NCBI RefSeq assembly: GCF_000170755.1 | Contig: NZ_ABCK01000009.1 | Span: 62,001-126,000 of the forward strand | Source of the DNA: Lentisphaera araneosa HTCC2155 | GTDB taxonomy: Bacteria; Verrucomicrobiota; Lentisphaeria; Lentisphaerales; Lentisphaeraceae | Direction of reading: 5' to 3' | Length of the DNA: 64,000 bases | Shown here: positions 22,344-30,184 of the stretch, in pieces | How positions within the stretch are numbered: position 1 is the stretch's first letter | Layout: every line of letters begins with the position of its first letter | The notes under the pieces: model-generated | What the model was told of the DNA's origin: nothing | The model's input: the letters and a program-made list of their open reading frames with translations, nothing else | Database searches by the model: none | Program-made: the position numbers and the translations under genes

Positions 22344-22730
22344 TTAGCACTTATAAAATTGCGCATTGCCCAAGCGAGGGAAGAGGCTCTGGTCGCCACT
22401 TTCAAGGTTAATCATATTGACGGTATCTGAGTTGGCTTGATTTTGAGCCACTTGATAAGTGATGCCAGTATGAGCATGATAATAAGTTTCACCAGCCTCT
22501 GCCTCTTCTAAATCAATGGCTTGCTCAGGTAAGAGTTCAGCATCTTCTAAACTGAGAAAATAACTTCCACTTAAACACGACTCTTCCCCAGTCACTAAAC
22601 TGCGGACGAGATCATTGTTCGGTTCGATAACTTCGTAATACGATTCTTCAGGAAGGGTGAAGCCAAGGCGTTTCACTTCGTCGCCAGCATTAAACTGACT
22701 GAGTCCTTGATGGGGCTTGGGGAAATTCAT
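22344..22730 (-). CDS. hypothetical protein, 128 aa
   Basis: A complete frame, convergent with the 2080-aa gene (8 bp between the stops). AAGAGA precedes the ATG. The protein is acidic, with no signal peptide or membrane segment. It has a run of Glu/Asp-rich loops (EDAELLPEQAIDLEEAEAGE) followed by a short beta-like segment and ends in Cys. I do not recognise a family. The coding call rests on frame length, a plausible start and tidy placement. Confidence 0.6.
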   Translation of the reverse strand: MNFPKPHQGLSQFNAGDEVKRLGFTLPEESYYEVIEPNNDLVRSLVTGEESCLSGSYFLSLEDAELLPEQAIDLEEAEAGETYYHAHTGITYQVAQNQANSDTVNMINLESGDQSLFPRLGNAQFYKC

Positions 22731-23349
22731 TTCTGTCTCTTAGATTAATTGTGGGAAATTACTTATTGAGAAGACAAAAACAAGGTTTTTAGTGAAAATT
22801 ATTCTCTCATCCATAGTTTATGTGATAAAACGACCTCCACAATTTTTTCAACTACGGGCAAAAGTATGTAGTCCACCGCTTTAGCGTGCGTCCAAACCTT
22901 CCTTCCCCCTGGGACCGCCCAGCTCCCGCTTGGCAATTGGTTTCAAACCTTTCTTCCCCCTGGGATCGCCAAGCTCCCGCTTGGCAATTGGTTTCAAACC
23001 TTTCTTCCCCCTGGGATCGCCAAGCTCCCGCTTGGCAATTGGTTTCAAACCTTTCTTCCCCCTGGGATCGCCCAGCTCCAACTTGGCAATTGTGTTCAAA
23101 CCTTCCTCCCCCCTAGGACCGCCCAGCTCCAACTTGGCAATTGTGTTCAAACCTTTCTTCCCCCTGGGATCGCCAAGCTCCCGCTTGGCACTATTTCAAT
23201 CCTCCCATCTCCGATAACCTCATAAATCATTTAATTATTAATTTGTTGTAAAAATTGTTATTACAACGACAGATCTGTGTAGCCAGTTTCGTAAATAGTT
23301 ATAATATCTTCCATTATTTTAATTATTACTATATTTTAAGGCTATGACA
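22731..23349. other. intergenic region holding a tandem repeat block
   Basis: About 620 bases without a credible gene. The middle is the 51-bp tandem repeat described separately; the right part (23200-23349) is AT-rich and should hold the promoter of the surface-protein/RHS operon. Open frames on both strands inside the repeat exist only because the unit is a multiple of three. Confidence 0.6.
22893..23199. repeat. six tandem 51-bp units with internal hairpins
   Basis: The hexamer CAAACC recurs at 22893, 22944, 22995, 23046, 23097 and 23148, exactly 51 bp apart, with a degenerate end near 23197. Each unit carries a conserved GGGA-C/T-CGCC core. In the best copies this core continues into GCCAAGC-TCCC-GCTTGGC, a perfect 7-bp stem with a 4-base loop; other copies have one or two stem mismatches. 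Copies differ by a few substitutions and no indels. Hairpin-bearing repeats of this kind resemble REP-type elements, but no REP-associated transposase is visible nearby. Confidence 0.9.
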
Positions 23350-24756
23350 ATGAAAAAATATATACCCCTACTAATTTTGAGTTTTACCCCCCTTTGTTTG
23401 TTCGCACAAAGCAATACTAAATACGGCACTAATTCAGGTGTAAGTCTTACCACTGGAGATATGAATAGTTTTTTTGGTGTAGCCTCAGGAAAAAATACAA
23501 CTTCTGGATATAACAATACTTTTATCGGCCTCAATGCAGGACTGGAAAACACCACAGGTCATCAAAATACATTTTTAGGTTTATCAGCAGGGGTCAGTAA
23601 TAGTACCGGCTTTGAAAATACTTTTCTTGGTCGCGGTGCAGGTGAAAGTAATACTTCTGGTTACAGGAATACTTTCATTGGTCTTTCCGCTGGCGATAAA
23701 AATACAACCGCAGATTATAATACTTTCATTGGGTTTTATTCAGGGTTTTCCAACACTATTGGGACTAAAAATACATATATAGGTACTAAGGCTGGTCAAG
23801 ATAATCAGACGAGTAGTAACAATGTGTTTATTGGCTCTTCCGCAGGCGAGAGAAGCAAACTTGGGCACAATACATATGTAGGTAAAAGTTCAGGATATCT
23901 AAATGTAAGCGGTAAAGAAAACACTTTTGTGGGGTCTCAATCAGGTTACAATAGTACCGAAGGGAGTTACAATTTACTCATGGGAGTTAATGCGGGATTT
24001 AATAATAAAGGCAATGAAAATGTGTTTTTAGGACATGACTCTGGACGACAAAATACTACAGGCTTCGCTAACACTTGTGTAGGCAAAACTGCTGGTTATT
24101 ATAATACAACAGGCCGTAGCAATACCTTTATAGGGCGTTATGCCGGTTTTAAAAATACCACTGGCTTCGCTAATGTACTTGTGGGTAGTGCAGCAGGTAT
24201 TAATAATATAGTTGGAAATCACAACGTATATCTTGGTCATGCATCCGCTTCTAATAATAATGGCTATAACAATGTTTTTATCGGTTTTAATGCTGGTTCC
24301 TCATATACTCAAGCTTCCGATAAACTTGTCATTGAAAATTCCAATTCAACTTCGCCCCTCATTTATGGTGAGTTTGATAATAATAAGCTCCAAGTCAATG
24401 GAGAACTTCGCGTTACCAACGGCATCCGTACAAACGAAGTAAATGTCCAGCTTCAGTCGGCCTGGCCAGATTATGTCTTTGCCGATGACTACCAACTTCC
24501 CACCATTGCGGAAATGGCAAACCATATCAAAGAACACAAACACCTGCCCGGCGTGCCCTCCGCAGCGCAAATCGAAAAAGACGGTCTCGATATGGCCAAA
24601 GTCATGTCAGCCCAAATGGAAAAAATCGAAGAACTCAGCCTTTACATCATCGAGCTCGAAAAGAAGAATCAAAAGTTAGAAAGCGAAAACACTGAAATCA
24701 CCAAAGAACTTCTGCCCTCGATTCTCGAACGCCTGCAAAAATTGGAGAATAAATAA
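23350..24756 (+). CDS. secreted 17-residue-repeat protein with tail-fibre-like C terminus (copy 1)
   Basis: The Met at 23350 is preferred over 23344 because AAGG then sits eight bases upstream and the signal peptide (MKKYIPLL to Phe-Ala-Gln) starts cleanly. About sixteen repeats of roughly 17 residues follow, with consensus N-T-F-I-G-x-x-A-G-x-x-N-T-T-G-x-x. These resemble the head repeats of trimeric adhesins and marine tail-fibre-domain proteins. The C-terminal 130 residues (WPDYVFADDYQLP, HKHLPGVPSA, MEKIEELSLYIIEL) form the conserved end found on many Bacteroidota tail-fibre-like or S74-type surface proteins, finishing in a coiled coil. It probably forms a trimeric surface fibre. It is the first gene of the operon leading to the RHS toxin and overlaps the next gene by one base. 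Confidence 0.85.
   Translation: MKKYIPLLILSFTPLCLFAQSNTKYGTNSGVSLTTGDMNSFFGVASGKNTTSGYNNTFIGLNAGLENTTGHQNTFLGLSAGVSNSTGFENTFLGRGAGESNTSGYRNTFIGLSAGDKNTTADYNTFIGFYSGFSNTIGTKNTYIGTKAGQDNQTSSNNVFIGSSAGERSKLGHNTYVGKSSGYLNVSGKENTFVGSQSGYNSTEGSYNLLMGVNAGFNNKGNENVFLGHDSGRQNTTGFANTCVGKTAGYYNTTGRSNTFIGRYAGFKNTTGFANVLVGSAAGINNIVGNHNVYLGHASASNNNGYNNVFIGFNAGSSYTQASDKLVIENSNSTSPLIYGEFDNNKLQVNGELRVTNGIRTNEVNVQLQSAWPDYVFADDYQLPTIAEMANHIKEHKHLPGVPSAAQIEKDGLDMAKVMSAQMEKIEELSLYIIELEKKNQKLESENTEITKELLPSILERLQKLENK
24355..24657 (+). repeat. C-terminal segment duplicated in the next gene (copy A)
   Basis: This stretch aligns without gaps to 26142-26444 (offset 1787 bp) with only scattered, mostly silent differences, while the upstream repeats of the two genes are more diverged. 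Recent duplication or gene conversion would explain this. Confidence 0.85.
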
Positions 24757-26543
24757 TGCGCTACTTACTTCTTTTACTCACAGCACTTTCAGCTCATGCG
24801 ATAATTGACGAAACTGAACTCAATACATCCTGGAAACTTCTCTACTTCGATGATTTTGAAGACGGTACTTTTGGAAATTATAGTGATGGTGGGACAGATT
24901 GTGGATTAGTTACTAATGCAAGTTATGTCTACAGCGGTACAAGAAGTTTAAAAATACAAGATAATACAGCTAGTTCCTTTACGCAGTTCACAAGTAATAT
25001 GAATTTGGCAGATAAACATTATCATAAGCTGAGAATTCATTTCAAGTATTACGTACGAAGCTTCACGGGCACGCAACATTTTAACCTTCAATATTCTTCG
25101 GATGGAGGTGTAAACTGGGTCGTGGTGAAATCTTTTGACCTCAATGATTTTACCAATGGTAGTTTCACAGATGCTGAAGTGATTTTGATTGATTCGTCTT
25201 ATACTTTTTCTGATTTATCAAGAATTCGCTTTGAATGTGAAGGTGGAAATGATGATGATAAGGTTTATTTGGATGATATTTCGATTCACGTATCACAGTT
25301 TAACACAATTATAGGTAATTTAGCTGGTCAAAATAATACCACTGGCAGGTACAACACTTTTATCGGTAAAAACTCTGGGCATCGTAATACGACTGGCTAT
25401 TACAACACATTTCTTGGCTTGAATTCTGGTTTAAATAATACGACTGGTTACCATAATACTTTTTTAGGTTTATCAGCAGGGGTCAGCAATAGTAATGGTT
25501 ATGAAAATACTTTTGTCGGGCGTGGTGCAGGTGAAAATAATACCACTGGTTTTAGAAACACCTTCATTGGTCGTTCTGCGGGTGACAGAAATACAAGTGC
25601 AGATTATAACACTTTTATCGGGTTTTCTGCGGGGTTCTCCAACACTACGGGGACTAACAATACATATTTAGGTTCGAATGCTGGTCGAGATAATCAGACG
25701 AGTAATGCTAATGTATTTATTGGTTATGCTGCAGGTGAGAGAAGTAAACAAAATCACAATACATATATAGGGAAACAGTCTGGCTACCTAAATGTCAATG
25801 GTAAAGAAAACACTTTTGTTGGTTCACAATCAGGTCAAAATAGTACCGAAGGTGATTATAATGTATTCATGGGGGTTAATGCGGGTTATGATAATCAAGG
25901 AAACTTAAATACCTTTATAGGGCGTGCAGCGGGACGTTTTAATGCTGAGGGAACTGGTAATAGTTTTATCGGCCATACTTCAGGCTGGAAAAATACGATC
26001 GGTTCTCAAAATACTTATTTAGGTGTAAGTGCAGGGTACCATAATTTAACTGGTTCAAATAATGTTTTTATCGGTTTTAATGTTGGAGCCAACGAAACCG
26101 GTTCTAACAAACTCTATATCGACAATAATGCGACAGCAACCCCCCTCATCTACGGTGAGTTTGATAATAATAAGCTCCAAATCAATGGTGAGCTCCGCGT
26201 TACCAATGGCATTCGCACTAATGAAGTGAATGTCCAGCTTCAGTCGGCCTGGCCTGATTACGTTTTTGCCGATGACTATCAACTCCCCACCATTGCGGAA
26301 ATGGCAAACCATATCAAAGAACACAAACACCTGCCCGGCGTGCCCTCAGCTGCGGACATCGCAAAAGACGGCCTCGATATGGCCAAAGTCATGTCAGCCC
26401 AAATGGAAAAAATTGAAGAACTCAGCCTCTACATCATCGAGCTCAAAAAAGAGAATAATACACTCAAAGATAAACTCGATCACAGCATCGAAAACAACCA
26501 AAAACAGATACAATCTATTTTACAAAAACTAGAGGGGAAATAA
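24756..26543 (+). CDS. secreted 17-residue-repeat protein with beta-sandwich N domain (copy 2)
   Basis: Overlaps copy 1 by one base (TAATG), so the two are coupled. A signal peptide (MRYLLLLLTALSAHA) is followed by a beta-sandwich-like domain at residues 20-183 (FDDFEDGTFGNYSDGG near the start, VYLDDISIHV at the end), similar to carbohydrate-binding or MAM-type jelly rolls. Then come about fifteen N-T-F-I-G-x-x-A-G repeats (184-455) and the same tail-fibre-like end as copy 1. The extra N-terminal domain would be a binding tip that copy 1 lacks, so the pair may build a mixed fibre or act as alternative adhesins. The sugar-binding role is a guess from the fold pattern. Confidence 0.85.
   Translation: MRYLLLLLTALSAHAIIDETELNTSWKLLYFDDFEDGTFGNYSDGGTDCGLVTNASYVYSGTRSLKIQDNTASSFTQFTSNMNLADKHYHKLRIHFKYYVRSFTGTQHFNLQYSSDGGVNWVVVKSFDLNDFTNGSFTDAEVILIDSSYTFSDLSRIRFECEGGNDDDKVYLDDISIHVSQFNTIIGNLAGQNNTTGRYNTFIGKNSGHRNTTGYYNTFLGLNSGLNNTTGYHNTFLGLSAGVSNSNGYENTFVGRGAGENNTTGFRNTFIGRSAGDRNTSADYNTFIGFSAGFSNTTGTNNTYLGSNAGRDNQTSNANVFIGYAAGERSKQNHNTYIGKQSGYLNVNGKENTFVGSQSGQNSTEGDYNVFMGVNAGYDNQGNLNTFIGRAAGRFNAEGTGNSFIGHTSGWKNTIGSQNTYLGVSAGYHNLTGSNNVFIGFNVGANETGSNKLYIDNNATATPLIYGEFDNNKLQINGELRVTNGIRTNEVNVQLQSAWPDYVFADDYQLPTIAEMANHIKEHKHLPGVPSAADIAKDGLDMAKVMSAQMEKIEELSLYIIELKKENNTLKDKLDHSIENNQKQIQSILQKLEGK
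26142..26444 (+). repeat. C-terminal segment duplicated from the previous gene (copy B)
   Basis: Partner of 24355-24657, in the same frame and at the same place in the protein. It codes the conserved tail-fibre-like end and the first part of the coiled coil. Confidence 0.85.
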
Positions 26544-26546
26544 ACC

Positions 26547-28631
26547 GTGAAATACATATTTACACTGTTGTTAGGTCTTCAAGTTCTAGCTCTAGAAATA
26601 AATAATCAAACCATAAATAATCATTACCACCAGATTCTTAAAGAAGATGTAAATATTACGGCATCAAGTTTTTCTAATACTACTCACGGAATAATAGGAA
26701 CAAACAAAGCAATAAAAATTTTGCCCAATACTGTTCTTACATCTGATTCTGGATTCACACTCAGAGCAGGCAACTATTACAATGTTGTATTTAATACCTA
26801 TAATAATAATGGCGCACTTCAGGGAGAAATTGAGCAGGAGGTTTTTGAGGGGCTGGATGCAGAGTCTGTTGTTGTAACTCCTCCAGAAGGATATTCATTG
26901 GTTTTATGGTCTGACGGGACTCAGACAAGTTCTAACCTAATTACTAATGTTCGTTCAAATTTACAGGTTACTGCCTATCTTTCAGCAAACACTGCAAAAA
27001 TAGATTCATACCCACCATCGACTGAAAAAATTTATAATTATAATAAAACTCAAGCGAACATATTTACTTTTTCAGGGCTCACAAGTGCAATTGAACTTAA
27101 TTCGGTAAAGCTGCTGGAGCGAGTAGGTGATCAATATAAGGAATCTACTATTAGCTTCCAATTAACACCTAACGGCATTCTATTTGATTTTAGCGATCCA
27201 GATTATCGCACGTATGACTTTTTATTGATTGCCAGCAATGAAGAAGGTGAAAATATATATCATCTTAAATACGACTTGCTTGAGGGCTTAGTTAATACTG
27301 TGGCCAATTTAGAAAGCGGATTTTATACAAGTGCACAAACATTAGAGCTTACGGCCGCACCAGATCATACTATTTATTACTCAACTAACGGTTATCCACC
27401 AGTACCTGGAGAATCACACACCTTTTCTGCCCTCGGTGAAACCTCGATTAACATTAGTGATAACAAACTAATTTATTATTATTTTATTGATCCAAATGGT
27501 AATAGAGAAAAATCTATTAACAGTCGTTCATTCCGTTTTTATGAAAGTAAAGCTGCTTTGACCAGTATTTCTAATCCCACATACAATGGCAATGTAAAAC
27601 TCACTTGGGGAGCTCTAGCTGAGGCTACGAAATATAAAGTTTACAGGGCCGACAATCAGCTTGAATTAAATATCTTAAAAGAGGCTTTTAGTAATTCAAT
27701 TACCGCCCCTCAAAACCTGTTTATAGGAAGTACATCATTAACGACCTTTTCAGACTCTGAAGCAGCTCCACATATAGACTACTATTATGCTGTATCATAT
27801 TTAGATTCTAAAGGTGAGGAATCTTTGATTACTAACCCTGATTTGATGACCATTAATTATTCAAATAACGCCTCGATAAGCACGATTGCCGCATCAATTG
27901 ATAGGGGTTTAAAGTGGTTAAAGGCCAAGCAGATGACAAATGGACTCTGGTCAGTTGAAGACAAGGAGAACTTGGACTTTGTCTTAACAAGTGAGGCATT
28001 GAAAACTTTAGATGCATATGGTGAATATGATCTGTCTTATTATCTAGGTTTAAATGCATTAATATCTAAAGACTCTTCAGATAACGACTCACTGAGTCGG
28101 ATCTTATTTACTCTCTCAGCAGATTCTAATTACATAAAAAGTGGATATTATAAAAATTTCTTACTATTTAGAAAAACCAATGATTCAGGCTGGGGTTTAA
28201 ACACTAACTTTCAGCCTGACACGCTCACGACATTATTGGCTCTACAGTCACTTAACGGACTAGATTCAGATCAAAGTATAAGTTTAAATCATATTGCTAT
28301 TCCCAACAAGTACTTTGCTTCTAGCCAAGGCGACGGGCTGTCATTTGTTGCAGGTGGTTCTAATTCAGTATACTTAAATGCTTTAGCTTATGATCTTTTA
28401 AAAGAGTCGAATTTGGTTTCTGCCAATAGCTTAATTCAAACTATTGTACAACAATCAAATGGTTCTTATGATAACAGTTTATTAGATACCTGTGGAGCAA
28501 TTTTATATATGCCATTGAACACAGTAGCATTAAATAATGCAAAAAATTATTTAATTTCAAAACAAGAACTTAACGGAAGCTGGGGAGATATTTATCTTAC
28601 AGCTCTTTGTTTACAGGCAATGGCCAAATAA
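26547..28631 (+). CDS. secreted FN3 / cyclase-toroid protein
   Basis: A 694-aa protein starting at GTG, 3 bp after the previous stop, with AGGGG about 12 bases upstream. A signal peptide (MKYIFTLLLGLQVLA) is followed by a filament-type N-terminal region (SDSGFTLRAG), a chitobiase-C-terminal-like segment near 254-325 (YYSTNGYPP), an FN3-like domain near 341-438 (VKLTWGALAEATKYKVYRA), and from about 445 an alpha-toroid of the squalene-cyclase/prenyltransferase type (IDRGLKWLKAKQMTNGLWS; NGSWGDIYLTALCLQAM). The catalytic DxDD motif of cyclases is not evident, so the toroid probably binds rather than catalyses. It lies between the fibre genes and the RHS gene in one operon, so it may link the two at the cell surface; that is inference. 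Confidence 0.78.
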   Translation: MKYIFTLLLGLQVLALEINNQTINNHYHQILKEDVNITASSFSNTTHGIIGTNKAIKILPNTVLTSDSGFTLRAGNYYNVVFNTYNNNGALQGEIEQEVFEGLDAESVVVTPPEGYSLVLWSDGTQTSSNLITNVRSNLQVTAYLSANTAKIDSYPPSTEKIYNYNKTQANIFTFSGLTSAIELNSVKLLERVGDQYKESTISFQLTPNGILFDFSDPDYRTYDFLLIASNEEGENIYHLKYDLLEGLVNTVANLESGFYTSAQTLELTAAPDHTIYYSTNGYPPVPGESHTFSALGETSINISDNKLIYYYFIDPNGNREKSINSRSFRFYESKAALTSISNPTYNGNVKLTWGALAEATKYKVYRADNQLELNILKEAFSNSITAPQNLFIGSTSLTTFSDSEAAPHIDYYYAVSYLDSKGEESLITNPDLMTINYSNNASISTIAASIDRGLKWLKAKQMTNGLWSVEDKENLDFVLTSEALKTLDAYGEYDLSYYLGLNALISKDSSDNDSLSRILFTLSADSNYIKSGYYKNFLLFRKTNDSGWGLNTNFQPDTLTTLLALQSLNGLDSDQSISLNHIAIPNKYFASSQGDGLSFVAGGSNSVYLNALAYDLLKESNLVSANSLIQTIVQQSNGSYDNSLLDTCGAILYMPLNTVALNNAKNYLISKQELNGSWGDIYLTALCLQAMAK

Positions 28632-28648
28632 TGAGGGGAGTGAATAAA

Positions 28649-30184
28649 ATGTTAAAACAACTATTTCTGTTATTTATACTATCATTTTGCTTAAACTTAA
28701 AAGCAACAGATAATTTAGATGAAAATGGCAATCCTATAGATGATTACGTTTATACGGGTATTTTTGAGGAACTCAGCCCCGAGGATACAAATTCTGAAAT
28801 AGAATTACTGGTTCAAAATCTTGAGCATGATCCTTTGAAAATATTCAACTTTGTACGACAAAATATTGAATTTGAGGAGTACACAAAATCCATGCGTAGC
28901 GCAATTTCTGTCCTTGAAGCTCGACATGGAAACTACTATGATCAAAATATTTTATTGTTTACTTTATTGAAAGCTGCTGGCTTTAACGCAGATGGAGATT
29001 TACAAAATTTAAGGTACGCATACGACTCTGATTTAAACAAGATTTGGGTTGAAGTCAAATTAAATGTTTACGCATATCGTGGACTTAGTATTTCCTCACA
29101 GGAAATAAAATTAGAATGGATTCCTTTGGATCTGCATATAGATAAAGAAAAGCTTAAAAGTAAAAAGACCATTTTTAAATTTGATGTCCCTTTTTCGGAT
29201 GTGACTTCTTTTGATTATTCTGAGTACAACAAATCGTACAATGATATCGATCCAGTTGAATTGGTTTCTCAGCATGTAAGTGAATATGTAAAAAATAACG
29301 CTTATAGCTTTAAGGAATTATTGGCACCTAACAAAAAACCACACAATAAGCTTTTTTTATATCCTCTAAGTTTATCAACTAAGTTAGAAAATAATAACCA
29401 ACAACCTTCAATAAATTACTATAATTCTTTTCCTAAGCATCTTATGTCATACACCATTGTGGAAACATACCCCAATGGTTACAATTCTGATAAACTTTTA
29501 CAAAAAGTGAAAATTTATTTACCTACTGTATCTGATAAAATCATTGGTCTTACAACTACATACGTGAGTTCTGATCGAAGAAAAACAAAATTTACTGTTT
29601 ATTCTATTCAAAATGACTTCCAAGAATTAGGCTATGTAACGGGAGAATATTTTTCTGAAAGTTCATCCGGTGGTTATTACAAACCTGTTTTTAGCAATGA
29701 ATATCATGCACCTAGAGAAAAATCATTTAAATACTTTCGTGATGTTGTATATCTATGTGTAAATCCACTTGGGAATACCACAGAAAAAATTAATAAAATA
29801 GAAAAAGCCTTGTTAGCGATTAAAGATCAAGCATCCACAGATGATCAAAATAAAAAACATTTTTCTGTTTTGATGGATGCTTTAATTGGAACCAAATGGC
29901 TCTCAAAAACTTACATAAACACAAAAAAGCTATACAAAATGTTTGGTGTTTATGTTGACGATTATAGGCCATGTATAGAAATGATTGACAATGACTACAG
30001 AAATATTAAGTCAGATTTTAAAACTCCATATTCAAAGTATAACTACTCGCCACCAATTAGAGTGGATATTTCAACATACAGAGGTTATTTAAGAAATATT
30101 GATGGGTCTAACCTTTCAAATAATAATACTACTTTGGGGAGTTTAAAAAGGCACTCAAAAGAGGTCGAAATTTCAAGGTTGTGA
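28649..30184 (+). pseudogene. 5' part of giant transglutaminase-like/RHS gene, split by IS701
   Basis: The start is the ATG at 28649, with GAGGGGAG eight bases upstream, followed by a signal peptide (MLKQLFLLFILSFCLNLKA). Residues about 55-165 form a transglutaminase-like domain (DPLKIFNFVRQNIEFE; a GNYYDQNILL segment; WVEV). The usual catalytic Cys and His are not at the expected places, so it is probably not an active enzyme. This domain commonly precedes RHS repeats. From base 30129 the frame runs into the insertion sequence and stops 18 codons later. Joining base 30128 to base 31904 removes the element plus one target copy and continues in frame into the RHS gene (1480 + 7151 = 8631 bases, 2877 codons). 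As it stands the gene gives a secreted, truncated product. Confidence 0.85.
30121..30128. repeat. left 8-bp target site duplication
   Basis: TAATAATA directly before the left inverted repeat, matched by the same 8 bases at 31896-31903. The AAT-rich target makes the exact length uncertain by a base or two. Confidence 0.8.

Noticed and set aside
22893-23199. CRISPR array
   Set aside because: Units are directly adjacent without unique spacers and no cas genes are present.
22881-23217. Open frames on both strands inside the 51-bp repeats
   Set aside because: They exist only because the repeat unit is divisible by three and has no stops; there is no ribosome site or homology.
28607-28648. Upstream TTG start for the transglutaminase-like gene
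   Set aside because: It lies inside the previous gene without a ribosome site; ATG 28649 has a strong site and a clean signal peptide.
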